Source of the DNA: Fragilaria radians
Taxonomy: Eukaryota; Bacillariophyta; Fragilariophyceae; Fragilariales; Fragilariaceae
Assembly (NCBI GenBank): GCA_900642245.1
Contig: CAAAJI010000095.1
Span: 60,096 to 74,674 of the forward strand
Length of the DNA stretch: 14,579 bases
Direction: 5' to 3'
Part shown: piece by piece, positions 1-7,806 of the stretch
Layout of the letters: each line of letters begins with the position of its first letter
How positions within the stretch are numbered: the stretch's first letter is position 1
Translations under genes and position numbers: made by a program
The notes under the pieces: model-generated
What the model saw: the letters and a program-made list of their open reading frames with translations, nothing else
What the model was told of the DNA's origin: nothing
The model's database searches: none

Positions 1-297
1 TTTTTTGTGTCCATTTATAACCCTGGGGTCACAGGATCAATGTTGAAATCAGGTACCGTTTGAATTAGCTATATCCCTATTAATTTTATTCGCTCACTCT
101 GTAAATTCTGTACTTGTACTCGATCACTTTCTCGAGAATTAATGTACCAATAAAACGCACAAGGGTTAAGGGATAAAGCACCTTCTAGATCGGATGTGAA
201 ACTTTTTTAGTAGTGTAGATAGCACGGTCTAACTGTTACGTGTACTCAGGCTGCTTATTTTCGCCCAGTTCACAAATAACGAATAGTCAAAAGTCAA

Positions 298-707
298 CTA
301 AAATTCAATGAATGGATCATTTCTACGCAACTTTTTAACATTAGTATTTCTTACAAGCTCATTCAATTGATTCTGAGTAAGCAATTGATGTTTACAGTCT
401 AATGAATGCCTCCATGTTCTTCCTGTCACACTCAGTAGGAGGAAGAAGGCATTATACACCTCATCATTTGAATCCAGGGATCAACTTGTTCCCCATAATA
501 CCACCATCCTAGTACTATTGTTGGATCATTGGCATAAAAGATGGTGATCACAATCTGCTGACTCAAATGACTGAGGCAATATTTCTTTTCCCATAAAAGT
601 GATTGCGACCATATCTTAATTTTGGAAACGATGTATAAATTGAACAAGAACGCTCTGATTATGATTGTGATTGCGAGTAGTAAGTTGGACCTATTTGACT
701 TCATCAT
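298..707 (-). other. Unassigned minus-strand open frames (possible 3' tail of a decayed element)
   Basis: Two minus-strand frames overlap here. One (707-432) could encode 91 aa starting with a hydrophobic, signal-like stretch (MMKSNRSNLLLAITIII). The second (480-298) is open for 60 codons without an ATG at its start and contains the stretch LLSVTGRTWRHSLDCKHQ followed by a hydrophilic helix-like tail ending DPFIEF-stop. I do not recognise either. They lie directly downstream, on the same strand, of the decayed gag at 712-1554, so they may be the remains of the rest of that element after frameshifts. Alternatively they are chance frames in AT-rich DNA. No zinc knuckle or protease motif could be read. 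Confidence 0.25.
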
Positions 708-711
708 TGTG

Positions 712-1554
712 TTAACTTAAAGTAACTGTATAATCAGTGTAGTTTTCATAGTTTTCATCAAGGGCTTAATCCTTTGCAATAACATTATTGCTGAGCCACT
801 CCTTAAACCCTTTTCTAAGCCTAACTACCTTATCTTTCAAAATGTCGAGACTCGACTCTGCTCGAATGACCTCAATCTTTAAAAGTTTCTCAGTTTCTCC
901 AACTCTCCGCTATAGTGAAGTAAGTGGAGGATCATAATCCGAAGAAAGGTTATGCAACACATGAATATGGAACTTGATCATCCAAAATGCTTGAAAGCAT
1001 GTCATCACAAGTAACATGGAGGTCTTCCGATTCAGGAATTCAACCATCAGGCTCTCAACTTAACTTGAGAGATGATTCTCTTTATGATTTGTCCAACTTA
1101 GCAATTGCAGGGGCATACATTGGTTTATATTTATTCTTGACGTTCTCCCAAGTACTAGCTGAATTTACATAAGGTCAATTCTTGGTTATACACCTTGTGC
1201 CATTATAACAGCAGCCTTGCCATTACTAGTTTGACCAAACTAAAAATAATGAGTTCAGTTTAGGCTAAATCTCATTCAGCTCAATAATCTTTACTTTCTT
1301 ATTTCCATCTCCGAAATTTCATCAAATGTTTAATCTACCTTGGGAAATGGCAACTTTCCTAACTCTAACTCTTTGAATCTGTATCTCTGAGTCTTTTCTA
1401 GAAACTTCTCACTCAAAATTGGCCATTCATCTTCCGTTCCACAGAAGGGAATCACACAATTGGTGTTCAACATCTTGACTTGTTTTTGTGAATACCGTAG
1501 AAAGACAATGAGACAAGCAAATATTCCCAAATCAATGTAGATGTAATTAAACAA
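712..1554 (-). pseudogene. Decayed Copia-type retrotransposon gag (diatom-like)
   Basis: Gag is the capsid protein of LTR retrotransposons. Reading the minus strand downwards, successive frames give recognisable pieces in the correct order. At 1473-1330 there is an N-terminal piece with the motif GTEDEWPILSEKFLEK and then RFKELELGK (normally W-SEKF..KA..YG.KELL.GK). At 1291-1265 there is KIIELNEI. At 1172-950 there is YVNSASTWENVKNKYKP, then KLDKS, RESSLK, EPDG, SEDLHV and a DDM stretch. At about 966-712 there is HVLHNLSSDYDPPLTSL, then RRVGETEKLLKIEVIRAE. This order and these motifs match the Copia Gag (UBN2 / gag-polypeptide-like) found in many diatom and plant elements. Stops interrupt it: TAA after KLDKS, TGA after LKLS, TGA where a conserved Trp follows EPDG, TAG after LTSL. 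At least two frame changes are needed. The first 27 codons of the open frame at 1554 are probably not part of Gag; the likely start is the ATG at 1473. No LTR was found around it. Confidence 0.75.
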
Positions 1555-2254
1555 ACAATAGTGATTAGATGCTACCCAAGTTTAAATCTGTTGGAAAGTC
1601 TTCTATTTAGTTGATCAAGTAGATGAACAAGAAAGAAATAAAAAATATTACACTTGAAAGTTGTGACTACTGAATTTAAAATGTAACGGATCCACAATCT
1701 TCTGACTCATTGAAATTGATTTTCAAAAATTCCTAATAGTAAACCTTAACAGATAAAAAAACTAGCGACGGTCCAACAAAATGATGAGAGTTGCACTAAC
1801 TTAAATTACAGAGAGTATTGGATCAGTTGAACGAAAATTCACTTGCCTTTCTGATGCATTGTGAAGAATATTCTTGACCTTCTCAGTGACCATTGAGAAG
1901 GAGATGAACAGGGTTTCATCACACACAAAATTTCTCACAATTTATATAACCATACATTTAACATTTTTCATTAGATTCAGAAAGAAAAAGAGACCATTTG
2001 AAGGATATAGTGTTAGTAAGAGAAAGAGGAAGTCACAAAGGACTTCTACTGTTCATATTTCAAGGGGCAAATTTGACTTATTGGTAATCACACAGCCATG
2101 TGCCTTCATTCATTTTTGTTCTCATTTCTTGTCTTTGCTTATTCACTCAAACTTATGGACACATTTTTGATTTTCAGCTTGATTACACTAAAATGTAGGT
2201 TCTGCCTTCTGAAATATTTCTGATAATGGTTAGTAGTCTTTCACTATACAACAA
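1555..2254. other. AT-rich intergenic stretch, nothing recognised
   Basis: There is no recognisable protein, RNA or repeat. The longest plus-strand frame (1874-2170, 98 codons) has a lysine/arginine- and phenylalanine-rich composition with no family signal. It could hold the lost 5' end of the decayed gag element just before it, but no LTR pair is visible. Confidence 0.4.
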
Positions 2255-2374
2255 TACTATTGAATTGTTTAGAGGAAACACAAAATACATGTCTTTGTCA
2301 TGTGATAATGCTATAGGAATCATATTAGCACTTTCATCAAGTAGAGTTAGATGGATGTCAATGAGCATTGGCTG

Positions 2375-4120
2375 TTAAGATAAAGATACCTCCCAACCCT
2401 TTAAACGGAATGCAATCCCTAACACTTGAGCAACATCCTCACCAAAGAGAATATTTAGCAAACCATACAGATTGTGAAATGTATCCTTGAATTCTTGAGG
2501 GCCGGAGAATCTAGGTTTACTATTGCAATTGACCTTCAAATTTAAGCGAGTAGGATTGTACGTTAGTGCTTTAGCAATATATGTTAAACCACGGACACCA
2601 ATGCCATTTTGGCTCAGATCCAATAATGCCAAGGGAGTATCCATGGGCTCTTGTTGAATTAAGTTATTGTAAAGATTCAAGGATGTTAAGGAAGAATTGA
2701 CCTTCAATGCAGAAGCAATTGCAATTGCTCCCTCATTGTGAATTGAGTAAATGTAAAGGTTCATGTATATTAAAGAAGAGTTGACTTTCAGAGTATTAGC
2801 AATTGCATTTGCTCCGTCTGCTAAGAAGTCAGTCCATTGAAGATGCAAAGATTTCAAGGTAGAGTTGACCTTCAGCACATCAGCAAATGCCATTGCTCCC
2901 TCATGTTGAATTGCATTACCGTAAAGATCCAAAGATGTTAAGGAATAATTGACATTCAAAGCATCAGCAATTGCAATTGCTCCCTCTTTTGGAATTAAAT
3001 TACTGCAAAGATTCAAAGTTGTTAAGGAAGAATTGACTTTCAGAGCATCAGCAATTGCCTTTGCTCCCTCATGTCCAATTGAATTAAATGCAAGATCCAA
3101 AGATGCTAGGGAAGAGTTAACTTTGAGAGCATCAGCAATTGCCATTGCTCCCTCTTGTTCAATTGAGTTACCTTTAAAATTCAAAGATGTTAAGGAACAA
3201 TTAACCTTCAGACCATTAGCAATTGTCATGACTCCCTCTAGTTTGATTGGATTATAGCAAAGATTTAAAGATGTCAAGGTAGAATTGACTTTCAGAGTAT
3301 CAGCAATTGCAATTGCTCCAGCTGTTAAGATGTAATTCCATGAAAGATCCAAGGATGTTAAGGAATAATTGGCTGTCAAGGCATCAGCGATTGCCATTGC
3401 TCCCTCTTTTTGAATTGAATTACTGCAAAGATTCAAAGATGTCAAGGAAGAATTGACCTTCAAAGCATCCGCGATCTCCATTGCTGCCTCTTCTTCAATT
3501 AAATTACTGCAAAGATTCAACGATGTCAAGGAAGAATTGGCCTTCAATGCAGCAGCAATCGCCACTGCTCCCTCCCGCTTAATTAAACTTTTGCCAAGAT
3601 TCAAAGATGTTAAGGAAGAATTGACTTTCAGAGCATCAGCGATTGCTATTGCTCCCTCATTCCGAATTGAACTACCTTGAAGATCCAAAGATTCTAAGGA
3701 AGAGTTATTTTTAAGAGCATCAGCGATGGCAGATGAAACTGAAACATCCATTGAAATATATCTATCAGGAAAGACAGTAAGGGATTTCAAGGTGGAATTG
3801 TGTTTCAAAGCATTGGCAAAGCTTCTATTCAAAACACTGAGCCCAAGCTCTAACGAAGCATAATCCCCAAGCTCTTCCAACAATGGATTATATTTCCGCC
3901 TTCTTTCCATCGTATCACTGTTGTACGCCGAGGAGAAATGTGCAATAGAGCTTAAAAAAAGAAATTTTAATGAGATGACCCAATTGATTTCCAGCCCAAC
4001 ACTGATAAGTCGATACAAATTGTAAATTTTTGGCGGGATGTAATTATTCGAAGCGGTTGAGCAACGAATAAGGGCTTGTATTTGTTTCTTGAAAGTGTTG
4101 CGAGAATAATGAGCATTCAT
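2375..4120 (-). CDS. Leucine-rich-repeat protein, ribonuclease-inhibitor type (LRR gene 1)
   Basis: This is an LRR protein of up to 581 aa. Residues 108-138 are a degenerate first repeat. Residues 139-474 are twelve exact 28-residue repeats of the form NSSL.SL.L..N.I..EGA.AIADALKV. They are followed by a shortened unit and a last LRR (475-521) and a C-terminal cap (522-581) containing NLYGLLNILFGEDVAQVLGIAF. LRRs of this LRR_6/RNase-inhibitor class form curved solenoids that bind proteins; the partner is unknown here. No kinase, NB-ARC, TIR or other signalling domain is present. Only two start codons fit: ATG at 4120, and ATG at 3910 (MERRRKYN). The paralog starts next to the second, and both have GCGTACAA about 11-13 bases before that ATG, so 3910 is the likelier start (511 aa). 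However, the extra 70 codons are open and contain a hydrophobic run (residues 46-66), so a spliced or longer form is possible. Every full repeat begins with an N-x-S/T sequon. The repeat type is near certain; the function is unknown. Confidence 0.87.
   Translation of the reverse strand: MNAHYSRNTFKKQIQALIRCSTASNNYIPPKIYNLYRLISVGLEINWVISLKFLFLSSIAHFSSAYNSDTMERRRKYNPLLEELGDYASLELGLSVLNRSFANALKHNSTLKSLTVFPDRYISMDVSVSSAIADALKNNSSLESLDLQGSSIRNEGAIAIADALKVNSSLTSLNLGKSLIKREGAVAIAAALKANSSLTSLNLCSNLIEEEAAMEIADALKVNSSLTSLNLCSNSIQKEGAMAIADALTANYSLTSLDLSWNYILTAGAIAIADTLKVNSTLTSLNLCYNPIKLEGVMTIANGLKVNCSLTSLNFKGNSIEQEGAMAIADALKVNSSLASLDLAFNSIGHEGAKAIADALKVNSSLTTLNLCSNLIPKEGAIAIADALNVNYSLTSLDLYGNAIQHEGAMAFADVLKVNSTLKSLHLQWTDFLADGANAIANTLKVNSSLIYMNLYIYSIHNEGAIAIASALKVNSSLTSLNLYNNLIQQEPMDTPLALLDLSQNGIGVRGLTYIAKALTYNPTRLNLKVNCNSKPRFSGPQEFKDTFHNLYGLLNILFGEDVAQVLGIAFRLKGWEVSLS
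2699..3706 (-). repeat. 84-bp tandem coding repeats, 12 units (LRR gene 1)
   Basis: Twelve head-to-tail units of exactly 84 bp each encode one 28-residue LRR. On the plus strand each unit carries a GCATCAGCAATTGC-like core (encoding AIADA on the minus strand), then TTGCTCCCTC, then AAGATTCAAAGATGTTAAGGAAGA. No unit shows an indel, so the reading frame is kept under constraint. Divergence is concentrated at the variable positions (NLCSN, DLSWN, NFKGN, DLAFN), as expected for solvent-exposed residues. Confidence 0.9.
3885..3945 (-). promoter_or_regulatory. Start region of LRR gene 1 with shared GCGTACAA motif
   Basis: Read on the minus strand, the ATG at 3910 is preceded by GCGTACAACAGTGATACG. 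LRR gene 2 has GCGTACAAATCGAGACG directly before its ATG at 8841. The GCGTACAA word and its spacing (about 10 bases between motif and ATG) are conserved while the surrounding bases differ. It may be a translation- or transcription-start element, or just retained duplicate sequence. Confidence 0.4.
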
Positions 4121-4220
4121 TGTCTACGCACATGTATCAAATATTTTTTTAACCAGTAACTTGTTACGCCACAAACCTTGAATGCTCGAAAAAAGAAGGT
4201 CGCCAGGGTGAAAAACTAAA

Positions 4221-4505
4221 ACTATTAATTGCAATTTTTATCCTAAAATGAAATTTCTTCCTGACATTGGAAATATAAATAACCTTATTCTTTTGAATTG
4301 AGGAAAAGATTTATCTTTTTTTTTTCTCAATTTCTTATACTTTCAAAAAAGTAAAGAAAACATTGAGTTAAAGTTGACAGAACAATGGTATTGACTTTGA
4401 ATCAAACAACAGTCTTCTGGCATTCCAATAACAGAAGCAGTAGCCAATTCAACAAGGACAACGCCAGAAAAAGCTAAAATATATGTCTTTAAACCATAAC
4501 TTTAC
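4221..4505 (-). repeat. Upstream flank module, copy A
   Basis: This non-coding block upstream of LRR gene 1 has two parts. Part one (4221-4330) reads TAATTGCAATTTTTATC, then AAAATGAAATTTCTT, then ATTGGAAATATAAATA, then GAATTGAGGA. It matches copy B at 4763-4890 (AGATGAAATTTCTT, ATTGAAAATATAAATA, TTATTGAGC) and copy C at 9183-9290. Part two (4380-4505) contains GGCATTCCAATAACAGAAGC and TTTAAACCAT, and matches only 9452-9580. Confidence 0.65.
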
Positions 4506-4689
4506 ATTCTTGTGTAGCAAATGAAACAATGATGATGAAAATATCTTTAACGGAAAACTGGATGAATAACATCAGTTAATAAAAATATCTATCAAAACCA
4601 GGACTTGATCTCAAGGCAACTTCAATCAAGAAAATAACTTGACCAGTCCACTTTCAGCTGGTAAAACTAAAGTTTTAAAATAGCCTAAA

Positions 4690-4890
4690 TATCTTACTAT
4701 ATATAATAGCATTCGTCATGAAAAAGCAATTGAAATTGCATTGTACTCTACAGTGGATAGCTGTTAACTGTGATATTAATCTGCGACTAAGATGAAATTT
4801 CTTGAATATATTGAAAATATAAATAGCTGTAATACGTTTTATTGAGCGAAACGTTCTTTCATTTTCTTCATCTAAATATCTCGCATCTCT
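4690..4890 (-). repeat. Upstream flank module, copy B (without its own LRR gene)
   Basis: This stretch resembles both copy A and copy C. Compared with copy A it has GATGAAATTTCTT, ATTGAAAATATAAATA and TTTTATTGAGC at matching spacing. Compared with copy C it shares ATTGAAAT..TGCATTG, then GATA, then AATCTGCGACTAAGATGAAAT (CTGCAACTAAATGAAAT in C). The minus strand is open for 98 codons across it (4971-4675), and a piece of that frame (CNFNCFFMTNA) resembles CNENFNSICLINA in the frame at 9195-9010. It is either a local duplication of the LRR upstream region or the leftover of a lost gene copy. Confidence 0.55.
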
Positions 4891-4899
4891 TGAAAGGCA

Positions 4900-5990
4900 T
4901 GGGCAGTCAATTATGCGGTAAGAATGGAATATTATGGTAGAAATGCAAGCCCAGGAGTGAGGGTCCGTCATATTTTGATTTCATATATCAATATACCAGG
5001 GGGGACTTGGGGGGACCTAAATGGTATGTTTGTCAAAACAGATGAAATGATGCTATTGTATTGCCGAATGTTGGAGATGTATCTAATGTTCAATTTTGTT
5101 AAGCCTATTTACCAGGGATAGAGCACATTGAATACATGATATAGCATAGACAATACATTCAATATTTACTAAATTATTAAGTAACGGAAAGGTTCTGGAT
5201 ACCCTTTTCTTTTGAATTTAGTTGTAATTCACAAGTTTATAGGGCATGGAATATGCCAGTCGATTTGGTCGCTCTCCTATATCGAAAGACCAACAGCATT
5301 CCATAGTCGTTAATGTCTCTGTACAGGTTTTCGGGAAGTCTTAAGAACTACGCTAAATTAAGGTATATAGAAAATATTTTAATCAAAAATTGATTTACTT
5401 AACTGAGTTAGTCAATTGTTTAGGCCCACGGACTTCATTTATTTATGAAGATAGATAGGACCACTTTCGCAGAATAGAAAGAAAGTTGATTATCAATTAA
5501 GAACTACATTGAAGTCTCTATTTGTTTATCACAAATATTCAGCTAACATTATGATTACCGGGATCTATGTTGAATAATGAGAAATTATGATCTTGTATTG
5601 AGTCTCTCTGTAATTGTATCCGTTAGTATATCTTGATGCAAACAATTAAAGTCATGGAAACGTCCGTCTGATTACTTATAGTGGTCCTTTGAAGTACTAT
5701 CTATATTCAAAAGCAATACTTCATCATCACTAAATTTTGCGTACGCAATAATGATCGCTATTATCCAAATTTGTGGTAGGAATAAAGGCGACAATTAAAT
5801 CGTTATTGTCCAGAAATCGATGTGTAGAAACAAAGAATTCTCGTATTCGCTTTTATTATTGTTCTATCAATAAGGGACATCTCCGATACTGGAACGCCAG
5901 TACACATCATCACTCATTGATTTATTTATTGAATGAATGTTTTCTCTCCTTGATCATTTGTCAAGATATGTCGAGAATGTTGCATACTCA
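4900..5990. other. AT-rich stretch, nothing recognised
   Basis: No protein family, RNA gene or tandem repeat could be recognised. The plus-strand frames here (4924-5121, 5773-6012, 5937-6137) have no family signal and no length or composition that would support coding. A GCGTACGCAATAATG word occurs near 5740, similar to the TACGCAATA at the start of LRR gene 2 read on the plus strand. It is too short to interpret. Confidence 0.4.
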
Positions 5991-5996
5991 ATTGGG

Positions 5997-6517
5997 ATGG
6001 TATTTCTCATAGGCTCCACCAAAAGCGTTGCCAACACTAAATATGGCAATAATAAAGACTTTTCCTCTCCCACTTGTCTCCATCATAAAGTAGGCATCAA
6101 AATAAGGATGAATAATATTGATCTAAATAACAGCTGATTTTATATTTCCTCTATCTTGGATTGAATATCTAAGTTGCGTTATATCTTTGTCATAGTTGGA
6201 ATCTTTTTGCAACTTGTGAAGGACTCCCTTTTGTCCGTCATGAACAGAGAGAGTCTTCTCTCCCTCTGAAACTCATTTTTCTATTTTACATCCTAAATCC
6301 GCCCTGCTTCTTGTTCCTTTTTCATAGTATCATTACTTATGTGAGATAAACCTGTCAGTTCTGGGTCAACTGCTCTTTGCTCAAACGCTGCAAAGATCTT
6401 GTATCCTGGTGCTGTTGTGAATACAGCAACATTGCCTTGATTTTTGGTAATTGACAATGTTTTTACGAATTCTTCAGTTCCCATCTTGAGAATCACCTTA
6501 TCTCCAAAGTGATACAT
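5997..6517 (-). pseudogene. Broken minus-strand coding remnant of unknown family
   Basis: Two consecutive minus-strand frames have protein-like composition. The first (6517-6293, 74 aa) starts MYHFGDKVILKMGTEEF and contains AVFTTAPGYKIFAAFEQ, ending with a charged tail. The second (about 6265-5997) is open after a TGA, has no ATG at its start, and contains EKTLSVHDGQKGVLHKLQKD. It is interrupted by one TAG and continues to a stretch with GKVFIIAIFSVGNAFGGAYEKY. I do not recognise either. Both lie directly downstream of the gag relic at 6524-7175 on the same strand, so they may be later parts of that element. An independent decayed gene is equally possible. Confidence 0.35.
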
Positions 6518-6523
6518 TGAGCT

Positions 6524-7175
6524 TCATCTGAAAATACCTTTCTTTTTCCCTTCCTTGTTGCAAACAAGCTATTGGGCATGTGCCTGAAGGGAAACGATGG
6601 TTTCATCATCAGTTGTTTTCTTGCACCAACTCCCAATCGTCCTCCCTGGTTTCTTTGCAAAAATCTTTATATTTCACAAGGAGGTCTTGGGTTTGTTCGC
6701 CACGGGCATGAAGTTGTGATACCAAAGGCAAGACATAGTTATTGAATGTTTCAAGATCTGAATCAAGCTCTTTCACGGCTAGGTCTAAGGATGAAAGCTC
6801 TCTGCTGTGACTGTTGCTCGAGTTTCCGCATGAGAGACCAAAATAACAGCTTTAAGGAGTAGGGCTCCTAATCCCCAATGTTCAATATACTTTGAACTTG
6901 TTTTTGACCTTCATTGCCAGAGAATCCATTATACAACTGTACAGCAACAATGAGTCTTTTACATTCCTAGTTGAGAAATTGACGTAGGTTCAGTATGTTT
7001 TTTGACCATATCATAAGTTCCCTTACTTTACTGTTCAATATGTGACTTTGCAATTTTTTGTTCAGTATTCGTGATGTTGATCACTTCTATCCAATCAAAG
7101 GTACCAACCTTGCCTTTTAATTGATCTAGAAAGAGCTGCAGAATGACCGGAGTGCAATTGCATGTAGGAGAAAGA
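6524..7175 (-). pseudogene. Decayed retrotransposon gag, second type
   Basis: Minus-strand frames give, in order: KGKVGTFDWIEVINITNTEQK (7128-7030); TRNVKDSLLLYSCIMDSL then KVKNKFKVY (6990-6882); GALLLKAVILVSHAETRATV (about 6875-6795); a piece with DLAVKELDSDLETFNNYV, LPLVSQL and HARGEQTQDLL (about 6805-6668); YKDFCKETREDDWELV (6676-6609); and DDETIVSLQAHAQ then NKEGKKKG (about 6612-6524). This succession (short alpha-helical motif with LY.CIM.S, LLLK..I.VSH.ETRATV, L..FN.YV..LV.QL.ARGE.T.DLL, then YK, D..F, DDE.I..LQA) is the Gag of an abundant class of diatom LTR retrotransposons. Each join needs a frame change or crosses a stop, so it is dead. It differs from the gag at 712-1554 and from the Gag of the intact Copia element, so three Gag types occur in this window. 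No zinc knuckle was found. Confidence 0.75.
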
Positions 7176-7395
7176 TGGCTCTGCCTATGATTTTGCCATT
7201 AGAGAGTGATGGAGCTAGTGCAATCCTTGTTGTGGGCAACCACAGAGGGAAATCTCCTTGCTGTCGCCCTGGCCGCTGCTTATTCCAGTTGGCTTGGTGG
7301 GCGTGGCCCTTGAGGCATTGCTTGGGAAGAGTGAGTCTTGGTAGCTCTACTTTGCACCGAGGAAGCATTATCTTATTTTGACGACTGAGCATCAA
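7126..7395 (-). other. GC-richer minus-strand frame upstream of the gag relic
   Basis: The 7170-7350 stretch is visibly richer in G and C than anything around it and is open on the minus strand for 89 codons (PRCKVELPRLTLPKQCLKGH). It sits where the N-terminus of the gag relic should be, so it is probably diverged 5' coding sequence of that element in a shifted frame. I recognise no domain. The plus-strand frame across the same bases (7175-7381) is its shadow. Confidence 0.3.
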
Positions 7396-7689
7396 AATTA
7401 GGAGCCCTTGAAAGCATTTTTTGAAAGTTATGAGTAATTTTAAAATCCAGAAATTTCTTTAAGTATTGAGTTGCTTTAGAATCTAGAACATAATTTGAAA
7501 AGCAAGCTTTCTCTTCTTGCAAGATGTAGACATCCAATCACACCTATCCTTTGCTATGCGACCAGGGATGAAAGTGAGGTTGCTTGATATGTATTCAATT
7601 GTATGAATGTAAAATGAGACATGAGAATTCAAGGAAGGATTCTCATGCCAAGTATGCATGATATGTATCCTGTAGTAATTGGACTCTAC
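7396..7689. other. AT-rich spacer, nothing recognised
   Basis: I see no gene or repeat. This is the gap between the gag relic and the 3' edge of the LRR gene 2 duplication. Confidence 0.4.
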
Positions 7690-7806
7690 ATGATTATTAG
7701 ATTGGTTTGTGTAGAGGAATCATAAAATATGTGTCACTTAATGCTAATGGAATCATTCATCACATACATCAATCATAATCGAATTGATTTCAATGAGTAA
7801 TTATTG

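Larger units (their letters stand above)
2255..4510 (-). repeat. Segmental duplication, copy 1 (LRR gene 1 plus flanks)
   Basis: Similarity to the LRR gene 2 locus continues beyond the coding region. On the gene's 3' side, 2255-2374 aligns with 7690-7806 (for example TTTAGAGGAAACACAAAATACATG against TGTAGAGGAATCATAAAATATGTG, then ATGCTA..GGAATCAT in both). On the 5' side, 4221-4330 aligns with 9183-9290 (TAATTGCAAT.TTTATC, ATGAAAT.TC, ATTGAGGA), and 4380-4505 aligns with 9452-9580 (CATTCCAATAACAG.A.CAGTA, TTAAACCAT). Non-coding similarity of this kind points to duplication of a whole locus, not convergence of LRR repeats. Confidence 0.75.

Noticed and set aside
987..1172. Plus-strand 61-codon frame
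   Set aside because: It lies opposite the gag relic and has no family signal.
1874..2170. Plus-strand 98-codon frame rich in Lys/Arg/Phe
   Set aside because: The composition follows the AT-rich DNA; no domain, no paralog and no context.
2183..2368. Minus-strand frame starting 7 bases after LRR gene 1
   Set aside because: It lies in the duplicated 3' flank, but the matching region after gene 2 does not keep the frame; probably untranslated or chance.
2949..3680. Plus-strand frames (2949-3257, 3453-3680) with repeated FRASAIAIAPS-type units
   Set aside because: They are the antisense of the 84-bp LRR repeats; their periodicity is fully explained by the minus-strand gene.
2700..3700. Recurrent palindrome GCAATTGC as a protein-binding or HIP1-like site
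   Set aside because: It encodes the conserved AIA part of each LRR on the minus strand; its spacing is the 84-bp repeat period.
4924..6137. Plus-strand frames at 4924-5121, 5773-6012 and 5937-6137
   Set aside because: They are short, overlapping or AT-driven frames without a recognisable motif; no support as genes.
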